Assembly: GCF_029813835.1 (NCBI RefSeq)
Contig: NZ_JARVKV010000015.1
Coordinates: forward strand, 32,656 to 96,655
DNA length: 64,000 bases
Reading direction: 5' to 3'
Source of the DNA: Streptomyces sp. DH37
GTDB taxonomy: Bacteria > Actinomycetota > Actinomycetes > Streptomycetales > Streptomycetaceae
This document shows positions 63,466-64,000 of this stretch, in pieces. Within the stretch, counting starts at the first letter, position 1, and each line of letters begins with the position of its first letter. Both the position numbers and the translations under genes were made by a program. Under the pieces are notes generated by a model. The model was not told the DNA's origin. It did not search any database and saw only the letters and a program-made list of their open reading frames with translations.

Positions 63466-63924
63466 GTGTCTCAGGCGGTCCGGGCAACCAGCAGCAAGGT
63501 CACCGGGGACCTCTACGCGGAGGTGCAGACGTTCTACGCGCGGCAGATGCGGCGCGTGGACGCCCTGGACATCGAGGGCTTCGCGGACACCTTCACCGAG
63601 GACGGCGTGGTGGTGCACGCCAGCGGCGAACGGGCGCAGGGCCGGGAGCGGATGGTCGCGGGCATGCGGGCGAACCTGCCGCGCTACCGGGACATCGCCG
63701 TCCGGCACTGGTTCGGCCACCTGCTGATCGAGGTCGACCCCCACGACGAGGACACCCTGCGGGTGTCGTACTACACCCTCGTCACCCAGACCGACCGCGA
63801 GGGGAAGGTCTCCTTCCAGCCGACCTTCACCGTCGACGACGTGCTGGTGCGGCGGGACGGCGAGCTGCTCACCCACTCGCGGGTCATCCACCGCGACGCC
63901 CCCGTCGCGCCCCCCGCCTCCTGA
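63466..63924 (+). CDS. SnoaL-like / NTF2-like protein
   Basis: 152 residues. SnoaL-type cone-shaped alpha+beta barrel pattern: EVQTFYARQMRRVDALDIEG with DTFTEDGVVVHASGE, and RHWFGHLLIEVDPHDEDTLR. Members include polyketide cyclases, hydroxylases and small-molecule isomerases; Asp/His residues in the pocket are kept. It could be a biosynthetic enzyme controlled by the preceding LAL regulator. GTG start at 63466 after GAAGGGAGTCGCC. A terminator hairpin follows at the window edge. Confidence 0.88.
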   Translation: MSQAVRATSSKVTGDLYAEVQTFYARQMRRVDALDIEGFADTFTEDGVVVHASGERAQGRERMVAGMRANLPRYRDIAVRHWFGHLLIEVDPHDEDTLRVSYYTLVTQTDREGKVSFQPTFTVDDVLVRRDGELLTHSRVIHRDAPVAPPAS

Positions 63925-63974
63925 CGGCGCTCCGCGCGGCCCCGTACGGCACCACAGCACGACACCGCGGCGGT

Positions 63975-64000
63975 GGCCCCTCGAAGGGATTCGAGGGGCC
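63975..64000 (+). terminator. terminator hairpin at the window edge
   Basis: GGCCCCTCGAA (63975-63985) and its exact complement (63990-64000) form an 11-bp stem around GGGA, 50 bp after the SnoaL-like stop. Any T-tract lies outside the window. Confidence 0.75.

Overview
The window is a high-GC actinobacterial chromosome segment and very probably belongs to Streptomyces. Supporting signs are the very high GC at third codon positions, many GTG/TTG starts, ATGA/GTGA-coupled operons, a BldG orthologue with its cognate anti-sigma kinase, a TTA codon in a secreted-enzyme gene, and a CebR-type operator. The left 37 kb reads as conserved core. From memory, its order follows the Streptomyces coelicolor chromosome around topA and bldG.

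Left to right. At 0.1-6.5 kb there is an epoxide-hydrolase-like enzyme coupled to a small holin-X-like membrane protein, acetyl-CoA synthetase, and a SulP transporter fused to a beta-carbonic anhydrase. At 6.7-11.3 kb lie a lipoprotein of the polysaccharide-deacetylase fold, a CooC/MinD-type ATPase, a degenerate Fic-like protein and a membrane-anchored HAD phosphatase. The gap before the HAD gene holds a candidate 6S-like RNA and a 10-bp tandem repeat. At 11.7-17 kb is a compact Flp/Tad pilus locus (Ssd/CpaE-like, TadA, TadB, TadC, a Flp-type prepilin and two TadE-like pseudopilins), converging on a DEAH helicase with a cysteine cluster. At 19.4-20.4 kb lie bldG and its anti-sigma partner, with three tandem hairpins upstream of bldG and a strong hairpin between the two genes. 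At 21-28 kb are the K+-independent H+-pyrophosphatase, a lipoprotein, a class I methyltransferase and small TM2/DUF2752 membrane proteins. At 28-37.5 kb are topA with a lysine-repeat tail, a transporter-thymidylate kinase-coiled-coil fusion, a DNA polymerase III delta-prime-like gene, a secreted TAP-type alpha/beta hydrolase and tRNA-Thr(CGT).

The most striking object is directly downstream of that tRNA. It is a 738-residue protein (38104-40320) joining an N-terminal caspase-like protease (His77/Cys125) to an intact-looking Ser/Thr protein kinase and an unrecognised C-terminal domain. Its base composition is less GC-biased than its neighbours. It faces an RNA-repair cluster (RtcB ligase, DUF2267, archease) and an AAA/DUF234-like ATPase. 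A defence or cell-fate role is inferred, not shown.

The right third is more accessory. It holds a cellulose-type AA10 LPMO preceded by a perfect CebR box and carrying a TTA codon at position 8, a GAF-SpoIIE phosphatase, an enoyl-CoA hydratase-like protein and a VOC protein. An overlapping four-gene run follows: secreted alpha/beta hydrolase, acyltransferase-3, NarL-type sensor kinase and response regulator. Opposite it is a leftward operon made of a 62-residue membrane-anchored peptide, two unrecognised proteins and a beta-lactamase-fold serine hydrolase. A subtilisin with a P domain, a large LuxR-type (LAL) regulator and a SnoaL-like protein finish the window.
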